Assembly: GCA_902489925.1 (NCBI GenBank)
Contig: CABUBX010000129.1
Coordinates: 1 to 5,992, forward strand
DNA: 5,992 nt
Direction: 5' to 3'
From: an uncultured Lachnospiraceae bacterium
GTDB lineage: Bacteria > Bacillota > Clostridia > Lachnospirales > Lachnospiraceae
The notes beneath the pieces were generated by a model. The model had not been told where the DNA came from, made no database searches, and worked only from the letters and a program-made list of their open reading frames with translations. Each line of letters begins with the position of its first letter. Positions within the stretch are counted from its first letter, which is position 1. The position numbers were made by a program, and so were the translations under genes. This document shows positions 5,390-5,992 of this stretch, piece by piece.

Positions 5390-5992
5390 TGCTTTCCGGA
5401 AAGATTTAAACGCTCATAAAGCCAATTTCCGATAATTAATCTGAACATAAGTACAGCGGCAAGTGGATGTCCCGGAAGTCCTGCCATAATGGTCTGACGG
5501 GTCTTATCAAAGGCGAGAATGGTAGGCTTGCCCGGTTTGACGGCGATTCCGTGTGTAAACACATTGCCGGTAAGTTCGGGCAGTATTTCTTCGGTAAAGT
5601 CTTTGCTGCCTTTAGAGCTGACGCTGCAAGGGCGTAGAAATTTACATCATATATTTGTGATACCAAGGGCGGCGAGCGTGCCTATATACCGGGCACATAT
5701 TTTCTGACCTTTTCGGAGTATACATTCCGTTTTGCGGATATCTTCACCGACTTGAATGATATGATCACCGTCGCTGACAGGTTTATAGCAAAGCAGCTTA
5801 TGATTCCCATAAGTTTCCCTGTATTCAGTCATCAAAACAGCGGTGGCATTGTCGGGAATTATCGAGCCGGTCTGAACCTGAACAGCTTCGCAGGGGGCTA
5901 GGGCATACTCAGAGGAAGCTTCTATAAGGAATATGTCCGATAACATCGAAAAATGTCGGATTTGAGCTGTCTGAACCGAAGGTGTCAGAGGC
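5390..5992 (-). pseudogene. moeA: Broken moeA, molybdopterin molybdenumtransferase (runs off the right edge)
   Basis: Pieces of a single MoeA occur in order but in several frames. From the right edge, ASDTFGSDSSNPTFFDVIG (frame beginning 5992) is followed after a small indel near 5920-5928 by EAVQVQTGSIIPDN, VGEDIRK and IGTLAALGITN (to about 5653). It continues in another frame with QIYDVNFYALAA (about 5622-5657), then in a third with SVSSKGSKDF, HGIAVKPGKPTILAF and AGLPGHPLAAVLMF (about 5390-5625). The family's strand with TGDEL, normally between LGI and the IYD.N motif, is absent, as is the roughly 50-residue stretch between the N.Y.LAA helix and the GG.S.G..D motif. The C-terminal domain IV is lost at about 5385-5400, where a second moeA begins. 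MoeA inserts Mo or W into the pterin cofactor; linkage to aor suggests tungsten. The gene start lies outside the window. It is certainly non-functional as written. Confidence 0.85.

Noticed and set aside
5436..5666. A 76-codon minus-strand ORF as a stand-alone gene
   Set aside because: Only its first 15 or so residues (QIYDVNFYALAA) are MoeA-like; after about 5625 the MoeA sequence moves to another frame, so the rest is noise.
1..5992. CRISPR arrays, tRNA or rRNA genes, riboswitches
   Set aside because: I saw no regularly spaced repeats, no cloverleaf-like sequences and no long structured leaders in the few short non-coding stretches.

Overview
The window suggests an anaerobic, low-to-middle GC Firmicute, most likely a gut-type member of the Clostridia (Lachnospiraceae-like). 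The evidence is a YesM/LytS-type sensor kinase divergent from a sugar-type substrate-binding lipoprotein, strong AGGAGG-type ribosome binding sites, and remnants of a tungsten/molybdenum aldehyde oxidoreductase locus. No species can be named from the sequence alone.

Layout. Positions 1-92 hold no convincing gene; they carry an imperfect inverted repeat that may be the end of an insertion sequence. Positions 93-1976 (minus) encode an intact two-transmembrane sensor histidine kinase. A 185-base divergent intergenic region (1977-2161) holds candidate promoters and a 22-base-spaced direct repeat. Positions 2162-3487 (plus) encode a family 1 extracellular solute-binding lipoprotein. A perfect 16-base-pair hairpin (3494-3539) separates it from a convergent minus-strand operon. 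Read in its direction of transcription, that operon runs from the right edge: a broken moeA (about 5390-5992), pieces of a second moeA with a periplasmic-binding-like tail (about 5083-5389), the last 45 codons of an aldehyde:ferredoxin oxidoreductase (4954-5091), a dicluster ferredoxin with a one-base frameshift (4736-4961), and an intact iron-dependent alcohol dehydrogenase (3544-4749).

How the genes fit together. The left half looks like a nutrient-sensing unit: the kinase probably works through an AraC-type response regulator not visible here and controls the binding protein, whose ABC permease genes are also not adjacent. The right half was probably once a pathway in which two MoeA proteins inserted tungsten or molybdenum into pterin cofactor, the oxidoreductase interconverted carboxylic acid and aldehyde with ferredoxin, the small ferredoxin carried electrons, and the dehydrogenase interconverted aldehyde and alcohol. 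As it stands the pathway is dead: at least four deletions, several at short shared sequences, and at least two small indels have removed most of moeA, moeA2 and aor. The alcohol dehydrogenase keeps all its metal ligands.

The main discovery is this decaying locus, which simple ORF calling conceals because the surviving pieces lie in different frames. I see no convincing novel defence, mobile or RNA system. The most uncertain calls are the insertion-sequence end on the left and the promoter and operator sites.
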